Assembly (NCBI GenBank): GCA_009792885.1
Contig: WMCF01000150.1
Span: 822,318 to 886,317, forward strand
DNA length: 64,000 nt
From: Eremophila alpestris peregrina
Lineage: Eukaryota; Chordata; Aves; Passeriformes; Alaudidae
Reading direction: 5' to 3'
Under the pieces are notes generated by a model. That model searched no databases, was not told where the DNA came from, and saw only the letters and a program-made list of their open reading frames with translations. The position numbers and the translations under genes were made by a program. Positions 1-11,485 of this stretch are shown one piece after another. How positions within the stretch are numbered: position 1 is the first letter of the stretch; the number at the start of each line of letters is the position of its first letter.

Positions 1-2027
1 AGAGCAGGCAGCAGCTCAGGCCTCTGTACCAGGGCTGCAGCCTCTTTGGCCACTGCTTTGCCATGCCCAGCTCATTTGCCCAGAGGACCTCACTGCCACC
101 GGAGGAAGGGCCTGCAGCGGCCGACGCGGAGGTGAGACAGCCCCTGCTTGCAGGCTTCTCTGCTGGTTGGGGGTAGTTGTGATTGAGAAGTTTCTTCGTG
201 GAACATCCGCAGTAAATTCTTTCTGCCCCTGAATTGCTGATGGGCATTATGGCATGGGCGGTTTAATTGGGTTTTTTTGCCCATTTTCCTTTGCATTTTC
301 ACTTATATTTGGGGAGGTGGTGACGGTCTTGTCTCTCCATCTGTTTATTTTTTTTACTGTAGTTTTACTGTGCAGAAAACATCTTACCCTTAGCATTCAC
401 AAACTTCTTTTTTTTCTTTCCAGGAGCAGCCACTGTGACACCTGTTTTTTCTCTTCCTCCGTCTTCTTTTCCACCATTAAAATACTTTTTCACTGTGTGA
501 TTTACAGTTTTTCATACACCTTGTTCTCATGCTTTTACACTTGTCCAGTATTTATTTAAAATTTTCCCCTGCTGCTGCAGGCTGTGATGTTATGAGGTGT
601 TTGTCTATCCTTGGTGTTTCTAATGCAGGTTTGTTCCTTTGTTTTGGTGTCCAGGTAGGTACCATTATCTTGCTGTAGTTGACATGTTATGGGCAGATTC
701 CTGTGAATTATCTGAAAAGGATATGAGAGTGAGTTGTAATCAAGTGCTGACTGGCAGGATCTCAAACCCCTTAGGCATAAATGTTACACCAGATGCTGTG
801 TAGCTTCTGCTTTGGGGAATGCTTGAGCTCCCTCAGCCACAGGGTGACATTTCTCCCATTAAATAAAGACAGGAGGTGTTTGCTCCTTGCAATGAAGACT
901 TCAACATTTAAGGGAGGTTTATTAAGCATGTGTTGCCTTTTCTGGTTTATTCCTGGTGTTCTCAGCTGTGAATTCCTCAGCAATAGGAGAGCAGCCTCAG
1001 CAAAACCTGGTTTTACTCATGTCTGTTGTGCTTCTTGGCCAAACTTAAAGAATTCTCCAAGTGGCAGGGCCTCCACTTGCTGAGTTTAGGTATTGTAGAT
1101 AACAATAACTAATCAAAAGGTAAGTAATTTAAAATTAAAATAGCCTATAAATAATTAATGATCATGGATAATAAGTAATAGCTCAGAGAGCTGAGCATTC
1201 ACCAGCAGAGTTCTTTTTGTGCCTGGGTAAGTTCTCACTGCTACAATGCTGAATTTTTTTCTTTTTCATTTCTCCTACACTAGTACTTCAAAGCAGAGGG
1301 TTGGCCTGGACTAAAACAGAGGCAGGAATTTCTTAAAGGTTGTGTTTTCTGAGGCAAAACTGCTCCCCAGGGATGTGAAGTGACCCACTTGCTGTCCCTG
1401 AAGCCAGCAGTTAAAGGGGTGGGGGACGTGGGCTGCCAGCTCTGCTGTTAGATCCTGGACACTTGTGGGTTCTCCAGCCAAAGCAGGAGTAGATAACAAA
1501 TGGGTATTGAGCTGCCTGGGAAGCACTAAAAAATCCCCTCCTGCTCCAAACAATTTGTCATTCTGGACTGTGAGTGATCCCTGAGTGGCCACATCCAGCA
1601 GAAGAGGTCGATGTGGCTGGAGGCTCCTGGTGTTTGGGGTGTGATGCAGAGCAGGGAAGCAGCAGGGCTGGCACAGTGCCTGGGGAGCCCCAGCCCGGGC
1701 TGTGGGCAGGCAGGAGGGTGTGGGCTGCCTCCTCCTCCTCTCCAGGCACTGGGCTGTGGCTGGGGCAGGAGGCTCTCAGAGCAGGGAAAGCCCTTTCTCC
1801 CTCAGCCCTGCACATGTGCCATTGTCCCTGCTAACAATGGGGAGAGGAGGGAGTGCTGGAGCTGATGACACCAACCCCAGGGCAGGAGCAGCTGCTGGCT
1901 GCTCAAGGGAAGCTCTGTGTGTGCAGCCTCTGCCCTGCCAGCACTGCCCGGGTCCCAGCCAGGGCTCCTGGCAGCCTCAGGGTGGGACTGAGCCCTGTGC
2001 AGTGCTAGAAAGGGGCAAAACTGCCTT
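1..2027. other. Non-coding stretch, no gene recognised
   Basis: No open reading frame here resembles a protein I know, and no splice-consistent chain of exons could be built. The first 130 bases are GC-rich and end in a donor-like GAG/GTGAGA at about 130, so an exon of an upstream gene is possible but unsupported. From about 250 to 1300 the DNA is AT-rich with T-runs. By synteny the neighbouring gene on this side would be NECTIN1, but nothing here shows it. Confidence 0.5.
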
Positions 2028-2310
2028 TATTTATCATGGAATATCCTGAGTTGGGAGGGGTCATTGAGTCCCCAACAATCCCACCCTGAGCATCCCTGAG
2101 AGCATTGTCCAAATGCTCCTGGAGCTCTGGCAGCCTCAGGGCTGTGCCTATTCCCTGGGGAGCCTGGCCAGTGCCCAGCACCCTCTTTTCCTAATATCCA
2201 ACCTAAATCTGCCCTGGCACAGCTCCAGCCCTTCCTTCACTTCCTATCCCTGGTCATCAAAGAACAGAGATCAGTGCTGCCCTTCAGGAGGAATTTGTAG
2301 ACTGTATTTA
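2028..2310 (-). mobile_element. CR1 LINE 3'-end fragment, antisense
   Basis: The stretch reads as the reverse complement of the 3' part of an avian CR1 retrotransposon. Recognisable blocks are ATCATGGAATATCCTGAGTT, TCATTGAGTCC, TTCCTAATATCCAACCTAAA and a T(G)CCCTGGCACA block, in the order expected for an antisense copy. It is diverged and 5'-truncated, as most CR1 copies are. Recognition is from memory of the CR1 consensus, so the borders are approximate. Confidence 0.75.
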
Positions 2311-5300
2311 ACTGTAGACTGTATTTATTTATTAGTTTTGGGCTCCCCAGCTAGCTCAGAGCACAGGGAGACCCTGCAGGCAGCTGTGACTCCTCTCTGG
2401 TGCCATCCCTGAGAACCTGTGTGGTGAGAGTCAACCACCCTGGCCTAATGGTTCCCTCATAAATAAGGAATGCTAATAAATATTTTGTATTCCTTAAGGC
2501 CCAGCAGATAGGAAGAGAATAATCAAGGAAGCTGTTTCCACTTTCTGTAACTTGCATTAGTCATCTCTCCTGAGAAAGGGAAGCTTGGCTGGGGATGGGC
2601 AGCAGAAATGGTGCTGTGCTCTGCACCTCTTTTTCTGTGCAGCACCTCCTGGGAGGCCCCCAGCAGCTTCTGCTTTCCCATATGAGTAAGCTTCCCTAAA
2701 ATAAAGGGGTTTAATGTTTATCTGGGAATCAGTTCCCTCTCAGGGGTTCTGATGTTGCACATCCTGTGTCAGCCCCCACAGGTACTCCCCATCTGAAAGG
2801 GAGTCAGGGTGGTGGTGTCACAGGAGTTCAGCAGGTGGCAGAGGGGAGTTTCACTACCTAAAGTGGCAGCTTTTCCAAATTCCACCTTTCTCCATGTTCC
2901 CTCCCCTCCAGAGAGCCCGTGGAATGTGGCACCTTGCAAAGAGTTTGGAATACAGGCCCTGTGGCCACTGACCCTGCAGGTGAGAAACAAGTCTGCAAAC
3001 TGAGCCAGGAGTTACCTGCCAAACCTGCCGGGCTCAGCTGGCAGAGATGCCTCTCCTGCCCCCAGGGATGTCTCTCTCACAGCTCAGCAGAGATCAGGTT
3101 TGCAGGGCACGCTGCAAAAAGCAGCTTTCCCAAAAAATCCCAGCCCCTGCCAAGAACTAAGAGGATGCAATGGGAGGCAGTGAGGAGGAGGCTGGAGCAG
3201 GCAGCCAAGCACCCTTCCCACTCAGTCTGGAGAGCAGATGGAGCAAACTCAGAGCTCTACCTCAGTCAACCTCCTCTTCCAGGCTGAGCTGGCTCCCACA
3301 AGGATTCCCAAGATTTGCAAAGAGATTTTAGTGGTCTTGGGCAGGAGGCAGACAGAGATAGTCACCCACTCCTCCAGATGGAGATCAGGCTGCAGGGACT
3401 GCTCTGCTTGGGCAGGACAGCTCCACTGCTGGGCTCTTGTCTGGTGGAGCCCAGGAGGCTGGGGAGGCAGCAGTGCAGGGATTTACAGGGGAGGATCCTA
3501 CACTGCAGTGAATGCTCAGTGCTGGCAGCCTCCCAGAGAAGCCCCTCATCAACATTCTCACTTTGGGGCACTGGTGTGACTGGCTGTGAGCACAGAGCTG
3601 GGAGCTGTAAGGCAGCTTCAGGATACAGTGTGCAGCAAACAGGGAGGGATGTTCCTGCTGGCAACTGTGTCAGTGTAGGGCTGGGAGCTGATTGCTCACA
3701 GGCACTCCCTAGCCCTCAGCACTGTTAGACAGCTTCACTCTCCAGGGCTTCTCTTTATGCAGGACACAGGCACGAAGCAGGTGCAGGCTACAAGACTGGG
3801 GCTCTGTGCCAGCCATCTCCTTTGCCAGGCTGCTGTGACCCCAGGCCAGTGCTGCAGCAGGAGTCCTGCCTGCCCCTGTTTTCCCTAGCTCTGCCCTGCC
3901 TGCAGGAAGCAGGGGAGCACAGTCTCCTCCACCCCTGCTCTGTGCAGCGCTGCCACAAAGCCCAGGGGCTTCAGATCTGGGCCGTGCTACATTTAGCATC
4001 TGTGGGGCCTCGTGGGGCTCCCGAGGGCCATTCTGTCCCTCCAATCAAGGGCACAGCTCTTCTGCAGCCTCCCTTCCTTTTCCCTCAAAGATGGGTTTGG
4101 CTTAGTGCAGTGAGGAGTAAACCCTTTGCAGCCCTCCTGTGTCTGGGGCAGGGGCTGAGCTGTGAGGCAGGTGAGCATCAGAGATCTTGGGATTTCTGCA
4201 GCTCCACCACTCATTCCCCAGCTGCCCTCCCTGACTCCTCCATGTTGCTCTCATGGCCTTGGAGAGGGTATCAGGGGTCTCTCCACAGCACAGCTGCCCC
4301 AAGGTCCTGTTGTCCATGCCCTTAAATCACCTCTCCCCAGCAAATGGCAGTGTGGGAGCAAATGGTTGCTGCGTGGGCATTGTTTTGAGCAGGACCCAGG
4401 GTGTGCTGCTGTGCTGTGATTCATGAGCAGCAGGGAAAGGGAGAGACTCTCCAATTCCTGTGTTTGGGATAGGCTGAGGGCAGGGCAGAGATGTTCCTCT
4501 TGGGAAGGATGTGCTTCCACCTTTCTCCTGGAAGGGTGTCTCCTGCAGCAGGATGTCCTTGGGCAAGGCCAGGTTTTAATTGCTGCAGCATCACCAGACA
4601 CCCGAGTCATGGTGCCCCTCAGAGCCTCTGCTCCCAGCCTGCCTCCTGCAGCTCCTGAGCTGTTGGGAGCAGTGCATTTCCACCCAGGGCCCCCCACATG
4701 CCCTGCCTTTCTTTCCAGAGAGGATCCAGGGGCAGTCTGGCTGCTCTGAGCTCCTGGGGGAGCTGTCTGTGCTTTCCTCTGCCTGCTGGTCCGTCTGTCC
4801 TGCCGCAGCCACTCACTCCTGCTGCTGTCTGCGCTGCTGTGCTGCCTCCTTGTCCCTCTGCTGTCTGTCTCCCTGACTGGCACCTGCCACTGCAAACACT
4901 GCCTGCCCCCTCTCCATTGGTCTGCCACTATTCTGTTTTCTCCTCCCCACCCCTTTCCTCTGGCTGCTATCCGGAGGCCTCTGCATTAGGTGTGACTTGG
5001 GTGCTTTTCTCTGGTTTATGGATGGCAGCCAGGCTGCAATCTGCAGCAAAAGGACTGGCCAGAGGGAAAAGCTCTGCAGGCAGCCTCCTGCAAATACCTC
5101 AGCAGGACAGCGGCTGCCAGCACTGCCCAGAAACTGCACACTCACACCTGCCTCCACAGTACCACTCCTAGGGCACCACAGGCCCCTGGTCAGCTTGGGG
5201 GGCTGCCCCCATTTGGGCCAGTACACCTGCAGCCAGAGCCAAGCTTCTGTAGAATTAGCAAAAGCCCCTGCACAGCCAGCTTGCAAAACCTCAGCACTCG

Positions 5301-5674
5301 AGTGTCACCTGGGATCAGGTTCTGCTGGAGGAGAACATGACTTTTATATCAACTTTCCCGGTGTCAGCCCTTTTAGCAGAGCCCAGCCAGGGGTGTGGGA
5401 GGAGGGCAGGGCAGGGCAGGCCCTCCTGTGTGCCTCTGTACTCCCTGCTGCTGCCCTCCTCTCATCATTACCTTGCATAAGAGCAGGGAAGAGGTCTTGT
5501 CCCAGGCTGCTTTCTGGATCCAAAACCATTTTGCAGCTCTGCTTATCCCCTTCCCAAACGTGCTGATAGGAGCCTGTGGGGAGTAAAACCTTGCTGTGTC
5601 CTCACTGGCACCAGATCTGGGCCTAAAACTGCAGGTATGTGTCCAGTGCTGTCACAGCCTGTGGCTGTGACACT
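2311..5674. other. Non-coding stretch, no gene recognised
   Basis: Reading frames of 100 to 225 codons occur on both strands, but they overlap each other, lack splice logic and match no family I recognise. They are expected by chance in GC-rich DNA. An AT-rich island at about 2440-2560, between GC-rich flanks, might be a conserved non-coding element, but that needs a multi-species alignment. Confidence 0.5.
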
Positions 5675-5776
5675 TGGGCCCATGGCTTAGCAGGGGATTT
5701 CACAGTGCTGGGTTAACAGTTAGACTTGATGGTCTCAAAAGTCTTTCCCAATTAAATGATCGTGATGCTTTGGTTC
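5675..5776 (+). mobile_element. CR1 LINE 3' terminus, sense
   Basis: The sequence contains GTGCTGGGTTAACAGTTAGA, then CTTGATGGTCTCAAAAGTCT and TTCCCAATTAAATGATCGTG. This is the characteristic sense 3' end of CR1 (a GGTT-GACTTGATGATCT block, then TTCCAACCTAAATGATTCT and short terminal repeats). The terminal 8-bp repeats are degenerate. The 5' limit is uncertain. Confidence 0.75.
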
Positions 5777-5989
5777 AGCTGAGTGTCCTGCCATTCCCAC
5801 AATGCTTTCCCACATGGAGGAGACCTGTGTCACACAGCCCTTTGGTGACTTGGTGCAGAGGGCCTCTTGGAGCACCTGAGCTGAACCCGTTTGGTGCCAG
5901 AGGATGTTGATACCTGCCCCCTCCTCAGCAAAGCCCACGCCAAGCTCCTTTTCCCCTTCCCGACCATCCTCTTTTCCCAGCAAAACACC

Positions 5990-6920
5990 TCCCACGCCGC
6001 CGGGGAGGATGAGGGTTGGCAGCTCTTCCGCAGAATGATGTTCCCATGGCGATGGGGATGCGTCGCCCTTCCCGGGGAACATAAGGGGGGCGAGCGGCAC
6101 CTTCCGCATCAGTGCGCGCCCCTTGTCCGGGGCGGGGGCGTCCGAGTCCCGCAGAGGCAGGGCCCCCCCGCACCGCCCCCCGCCGCAGGGCCGGGGGCCG
6201 AGCCTCAGTGACGCCTGCCGGTCCCCATTCGCTGGGTCCGCCCGCCCAGCCCTGCCCAGACTGCGGGAGCGCCGCGCCCACAGCCCGCCGGGCAGCCCCG
6301 GACAGCGCCGGCAGCCCCGCAGGCAGCGGGCAGCACCGGACAGCGCCCGCAGGTAGGCACCGGCCGCCCCGCACGCCGCCGGGCCGGGGACAGCCGCCGC
6401 TCCCGGGGCACGACGCGGGGCTGCGGGCGCGGGGAGGGTCCGCGGCCGAGGGCGCGGCGGTGGCACCGGCGGCATCTCGCCCCTCGGGGGATGCTCGGCC
6501 GGACGGAGAGCGCTGGAGGAAGGGACGGGCTCAGCTTCTCGCCGCGGTGCCGCTGCCCCCCACCCTCGGCTCGGGACTGCGGCATTCCCGGTGGGCGCGC
6601 CCCCGCGCACGCCCGCACCGCAGCCGCGCTCCCGCTCCGCGCTGCTGCAGGGGGGGAGCTCGCCCGCCCCGAGCCCTGCTGCCCTTTTGGAGGGTCTCCC
6701 GATCGCTTTTCCCTGCGCATCGCGTCCCCAAGCATCCCCTTTGCTGGCGGCCACCCCCTTGGCACAGCCGGGCTCCTGCGGCTCCGCGTTTCCCCCAGCC
6801 CGGCTCCGCACGCCCCCGTCCCCATCCCCGCAGCTCGTCTGTCTCCCTGAGCCCGTCACGCTGGTGGGCACAGGGGGTAGGCACCGCCGTGCTGTGGCCC
6901 CGGGCAGGTGGGGACTGCGC
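5990..6920 (+). promoter_or_regulatory. THY1: CpG island, likely THY1 promoter and untranslated exon 1
   Basis: This is a dense CpG island about 1.7-2.6 kb upstream of the THY1 start codon. No coding frame fits a known protein. A good splice donor (GCAG/GTAGGC, exon end at 6352) lies inside it, and a matching acceptor with a pyrimidine tract ends at 8536 (GCCCAG). This fits the known mammalian THY1 layout, in which exon 1 is untranslated and the ATG is in exon 2. No TATA box was seen. The transcription start cannot be placed from sequence alone. Confidence 0.6.
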
Positions 6921-8536
6921 CGGGAACTTTGCCCTGTGAGAGCTGGAGCCCCTCGAATGCCACCGTCCTCCTGAGCCCCGTCCCCACGCCGAGCCCCTGG
7001 GATGATGCAGTGAGAGTTACCTGCCTTGCTCTGCTCCCAGCACCGCCATCAGGGGAAGAGGGGTCCAAGGGCTATCAACCCCGAGGCTAGAAAATGAGTG
7101 CTTGGGCACACAGATGGCAGGGAGACCCCTTCTCTGGGAGCTTCGTTGCACTGATTTTCTGGAGGAAAGCCAGGCTATGACCTAGATAATGTCCCAGGAC
7201 ATTCAAAAAGGAGCAGGTTGGTGCTGGGAAATGACAAGGGTAGGGACGGGGGGGCAGTTTCTGGGAATCCAGAGGTTCAAGCATTTACCCCATTGGCAAC
7301 CTCTTGGTTGTCAAGATCAAACAGAAGGGGATTTTTCTTCCTGGCCAAGGTTTAGGGTTCTGGATAAAGAGATTTTTCAGGGTTTCAGGCTGAGCAAATG
7401 GGTTTGGTATTTCCTCTTGGAACGTTATATGAAAAACCCAAAAATTGCTAAATAGAAAAATGCGGCTGGCTGCGGTACAGGCGATTCCTAGCTCTTCCCT
7501 GGATGCTTTGCCAGGCTCAGAGGGAGCAAACCGAGGGTCTGTTGTCCCCTCTGCCAGCCTGGAGTCACGAAGGGCTGGTTTATCAGCTCCCCCTCTTGGA
7601 GCTGGCCCCACAAGGCCAGCCTGGAGGGCTGACTGCAGGGTGCTTGGCGTGTCCTTCAGCCCGGCGGCTGCCTCGCTGCTCCCCCACCCTGTCTGTCCCT
7701 CCATTCCGCATGTCTGCGGCTGGATTCCCCACGAGGCTGCTGGGCCAGGCTGCAAACCTTTAATTGATTCCTTGTGGCTGCATGGGGCCGGCTGGAATCG
7801 GCAGCCCTGCTGTTTGGATGGCACATCACGGGCCCCTTTACCCACACACACAGCCCGGAGAGAGACAGGCACCGGGCAGGGACCCAGAAAGTGGATGCTG
7901 CCACCCAAACCCTTTCCAGCCCGTGGCCAGGCAGGCTGAGCTCAGCTCCTGGAGGCTCCGTGCCATCCTTCGGCGGTCTTGGCTCTCTGTCCAGCTGCTG
8001 TGTCCCTCTTCCTCGCTGCTCTTGGCCCCTTTCCCTCACTGCATCGCAATGACTCATCCTTGCTGAGCTCACCCGCTGGAGCTGCGGGAGGAGTGGCAGG
8101 GCGGGCGCCCACCGGCCCCAAGAGAGGGTCCCTCCCCTGGCAGCCCCCTCGCCGTGAGCCACAGAGCTCTGGTCAAGGTGTGCAGGCTCTGGGGTGCAGC
8201 CTGCTGTCACCTGTCCCAAACTTGGCTGGCCATGGGGCAAAAAGGGGGAGGAGACAGGACGTGCAGGCCTTGCTGCAGGTCTGGCCATGCTCATTTAATG
8301 TCTGCTGGGGGGGATCTGGACAGGGAAAACGAAGTGTGGATGGGGTATTACCTGGGGAGGTGCAAGGGTGATGCTGGGCAGACACACGGTGCCTGATTCC
8401 CCAGCTGAGTGCAGTGAATCAGACACTGGGAGGAGGAGCAGACGCCAGAGCATGGTTTGTGCAAGAAGGGCAGCCTGCAGCACCCACATCCACGGAGCAG
8501 TGGCCTGGCTAAGTGCCTCTCTCTGCCCCTGCCCAG
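6921..8536. other. Probable THY1 intron 1, non-coding
   Basis: This stretch lies between the CpG-island donor and the acceptor before the THY1 start codon. No repeat or gene was recognised. An AP-1-like TGACTCA is at about 8050. The several frames of about 200 codons on either strand are overlapping and unlike known proteins. Confidence 0.5.
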
Positions 8537-8581
8537 GTTCCCCTCTCAGAGACAGCCCCCGCCGGGCACCTCAGCGGCGAG

Positions 8582-9655
8582 ATGAACCCCACCGTGGGCA
8601 TCGCTGTCATCCTGACAGGTACCTCCCTCCCTGCTCCCTGCTCAGCCCAGGGCAGCCTGGAGGCTGCACGGGCATCCCCAGAGCTCCCTACTCCCTGTCC
8701 AACCCCCTCCTGCCCCTGCCAGTCCTCCAGGCTGCCCACTGCCAGATGATCAAGGACCTGAGTGCCTGCCTGCTGGGCCAGAACCTGCGCGTGGACTGTC
8801 GCTACGAGAACAAAACCGACAACCCCCTGACCTACGAGTTCAGCATCACCAAGGACAACAGGAAGCACGTCATCCACAGCACCATCAGCGTCTCCGAGAA
8901 CATCTACCGCAGCCGGGCCAACGTCACCATGCACAAGAACCTGGTGTGCCTCCACCTGCAGAGCTTCACCACCAGCGATGAGGGCATCTACATGTGCGAG
9001 CTGAAGGCCACCAACGACTACACCGGCAACCAGATAAAGAACATCACGGTTATCAAAGGTGAGACCTCAGCCCTGCCCGCCTGCTCCTTGGCTTGGCAGG
9101 GCCAGCAGAGAACACCACAACTCCCTGTGGTGTCCTCCCTGAGCTCCATAAATGTGTCCCGACCCTTACATGCCCTTCAGGTGGGCTTCATTCAAAATAT
9201 GGGCTCACTCCACCCCATCTCAGACTGCTTTTCCTGCCTCTCTTGGGTCCTCTCATAGACAGGACAGTGGGGATCCTCCACACCTGCAGTCCTCCAGATG
9301 CAGAGACCTTTGTTTCATCTGGTGCTCACCACTTGTCACCTCAGTCACAGTCAGGGTTCTTCTCAGGGTCCCAAAAAATCTTTGCTACTACACGTTGGGA
9401 GGGAAACAGGCCAGGCTGGGATGTGCTGTGTTTCTGTGACAGAGCAAAGGCACGAAGCTGTGTTCCAGCACCATTAGAACACCCAGCTCCCGAGGGATTT
9501 CATTGCCTCTCTTCTCTCCCTCCCCACTCCTTCTCCTCACAGACAAACTGGAGAAATGCGCCGGCTTCAGCCTCTTGATCCAGAACACCTCGTGGCTCCT
9601 GCTGCTGCTCCTCTCCCTGCCTCTCCTGCAAGCCGTGGACTTCGTGTCCCTGTGA
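8582..9655 (+). CDS. THY1: Thy-1 membrane glycoprotein (CD90)
   Basis: GPI-anchored Ig-V surface glycoprotein of neurons, lymphoid and stromal cells, acting in adhesion. Coding exons are 8582-8618, 8723-9058 and 9543-9655. All junctions are GT-AG with consistent phases, giving 161 residues, close to the family norm. Residues 1-19 are a hydrophobic signal peptide and Gln20 is the expected mature N-terminus. Cysteines 28 and 38, the pair in the second half of the Ig fold (motif DEGIYMCEL) and Cys130 are present. Acceptors for N-glycosylation include NKT, NVT and NIT. The tail after Cys130 is the typical GPI signal, rich in leucine and ending DFVSL. Residues 35-37 read RVD, where mammals have the integrin-binding RLD. 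The upstream CpG island supplies the likely untranslated exon 1. Identification is secure from near-complete similarity to avian Thy-1 as I remember it. Confidence 0.97.
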
Positions 9656-9670
9656 AAGGCGGAACACACT

Positions 9671-9674
<4 letters not shown>

Positions 9675-9705
<31 letters not shown>

Positions 9706-9733
9706 CGCTCGCACACACACGCACGCACACACC
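9675..9733. repeat. (CA)n microsatellite in THY1 3' UTR
   Basis: An almost pure CA run of about 14 units (9675-9702) is followed by a short GAGCGCTCG interruption and a second, degenerate ACAC/GCAC run to 9733. It starts only 20 bases after the stop codon, so length variation would alter the proximal 3' UTR. Confidence 0.95.
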
Positions 9734-11361
9734 CAGCACCCCAGCCAACCCCGCCTTCCTCGCAGCCCCTGGGAAGAGAAGCTGAAGCGTCTGGAAGCCG
9801 TGAAACCTCTCTGTGTTATCTCTATTTAGCCGTGTATCTAACGCTAAGCACCGGCCATCCCACGCGCCCCGCTCCCGAGCATGGTGGCTCTGCCAGGCAG
9901 CGTTGCTTCTCCTGTCGCTCCTCCCCGCCCCTTAGGCTGGCTGGTTTGCTTGTGCTGGGAGCACTGGAGGCCTCAGCCTCGCTTGTCCCATCCCTTTAAC
10001 CCTTGGGGTTTGCCTGTTCTCAACCGGGGAGAGACAGCTGGACTGGCAGGTAAGAGAGAGGGGTTGATGTGAGAGCGTGCGGAGGGTGCCCGTGGTGGGT
10101 GCTGTGCCCGTGGCCCCTGGAGGTGACAGGGCACTGGGTGTCCCCCACCCGCCCCGCCTGGCACCCGGGTGGCTGATTCCTCACCCTGCTCCTCTCACCC
10201 TGAGGGAGAGGGCACGGAATGACTCCTGTCTCAGTGAACAGGGCAGCCATGGGATGCTGCTGGGCCTGGCAGGCTGGGAGGAGAGAGGGGAGCAGGTCTA
10301 GGAGACACCATGAACCCCCCTGCCTCCTCAGGGCTCCTCTGGGGCCCAGGGAACGGGCTCAGTGCAAATGTACCTCGGCAACAAGTTTTTCCTAATCTGT
10401 TTCTTACAGCTGAGCTGGAAGTGAGGCCTCCTCCAGACACCATCTGGTACCTTTGGGCTGCCCGAGCCAGAGACAGCACTCGCTCTCCCCGGGGACCAGC
10501 CCTTAGCTGTGACGAGAGAATTGCTGCCAGCACCAGTGGAGGCAAGCAGAGCCTCTCTGAGCTAGCCACAACCCCACTGCCCTCCCCAGGGCCCTCAGAG
10601 CTGCACCCAGGCTGGCTGGTGGGGAGGGGGTTCCCCTCTGGGAGGTCTCCACAGGGACTCCTCTGCACCGGCACCTTGTCTTCCCTAAGGGGACATCTAG
10701 GGACCCCAGTCCTTCCTCATGGGGAGGCACAGCAGTCTTCCTCAAATCCCACCGTGCTCCTGGGAGGAGCCTGTGTGCCCCCTCCCTTCTCCCTCCTCCC
10801 TTTCAGCATTTCCCTGTCTCCCTTCAGGAGCAGCAAAGGGTCTGAGGGCAGCCCACGACCTCCGTAAGGCCAGGATAGTGCCAGGGGTTGGTGAGAGCAG
10901 GGACAGGGATGGCCAGCACAGCTCAGATCCGCCAGCCCGGGGCTCCCCGAGGAGCCTCGCCCAGGGGAGGGCACAGGGAAAGGAAGAGGCAGGCAGGCAG
11001 GAGCATCCAGGTGCATGGGGTGAACCCCAGCTGAGCCACCCGTGCAGCCCGGGCTGTGCCACCACGGCTGAGAGCAATACACAGCAGCTGCTCCCCACTC
11101 CCTGCTCTTCTCCAGAGCTGCTCCCTACCCCCGTGCCCGTGCCCTGCCCATCCCTGCCTGCTTGCTTGCTGTCTAGTGCTGCTGAGGCCGTGCCCAGCTG
11201 AGGCCAGGCTGTGCCCAGCTCCCTGGGCGTGCTGGTGAGCGCCGGGGCCGGCGCAGAGCCCAGCGGCAGAGCGCGGACGCGGCTCGAGTCTCTCATTTTT
11301 TGGTGAACATTTGTAGTTGTTTCCACAGCTTGTCGTCAAAGAAACTCTGTTAAGGGAAAAG

Positions 11362-11427
11362 GAAAAAAAAAAAAAAAGGAAAAAAAAGAACCCTATGAAA
11401 AGCAACAACAACAACAAAAAAAACACC
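11362..11427. repeat. A-rich low-complexity tract with (CAA)n
   Basis: Runs of A broken by GG, followed by four to five CAA units, lie just upstream of the THY1 poly(A) signal. They lie on the sense strand of the 3' UTR. Confidence 0.9.
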
Positions 11428-11458
11428 TTATCATCCAGGAGTGTTCCTCTGTCTGCAC

Positions 11459-11464
11459 AATAAA
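11459..11464 (+). terminator. THY1: Polyadenylation signal of THY1
   Basis: Canonical AATAAA after the sequence TCTGCAC, with a GT-rich stretch (GTTGTGTGTTGG) about 15-25 bases downstream as expected for a cleavage site near 11480. Confidence 0.75.
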
Positions 11465-11485
11465 ACCCTACCTAGGTTGTGTGTT

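Larger units (their letters stand above)
9656..11485 (+). other. THY1: THY1 3' untranslated region
   Basis: The 1.8 kb after the THY1 stop holds no coding frame of note and ends in a canonical AATAAA at 11459-11464, preceded by an A-rich tract. The boundary is inferred from the first good poly(A) signal. It contains a CA microsatellite, an A-run and a CAA run. Confidence 0.7.
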
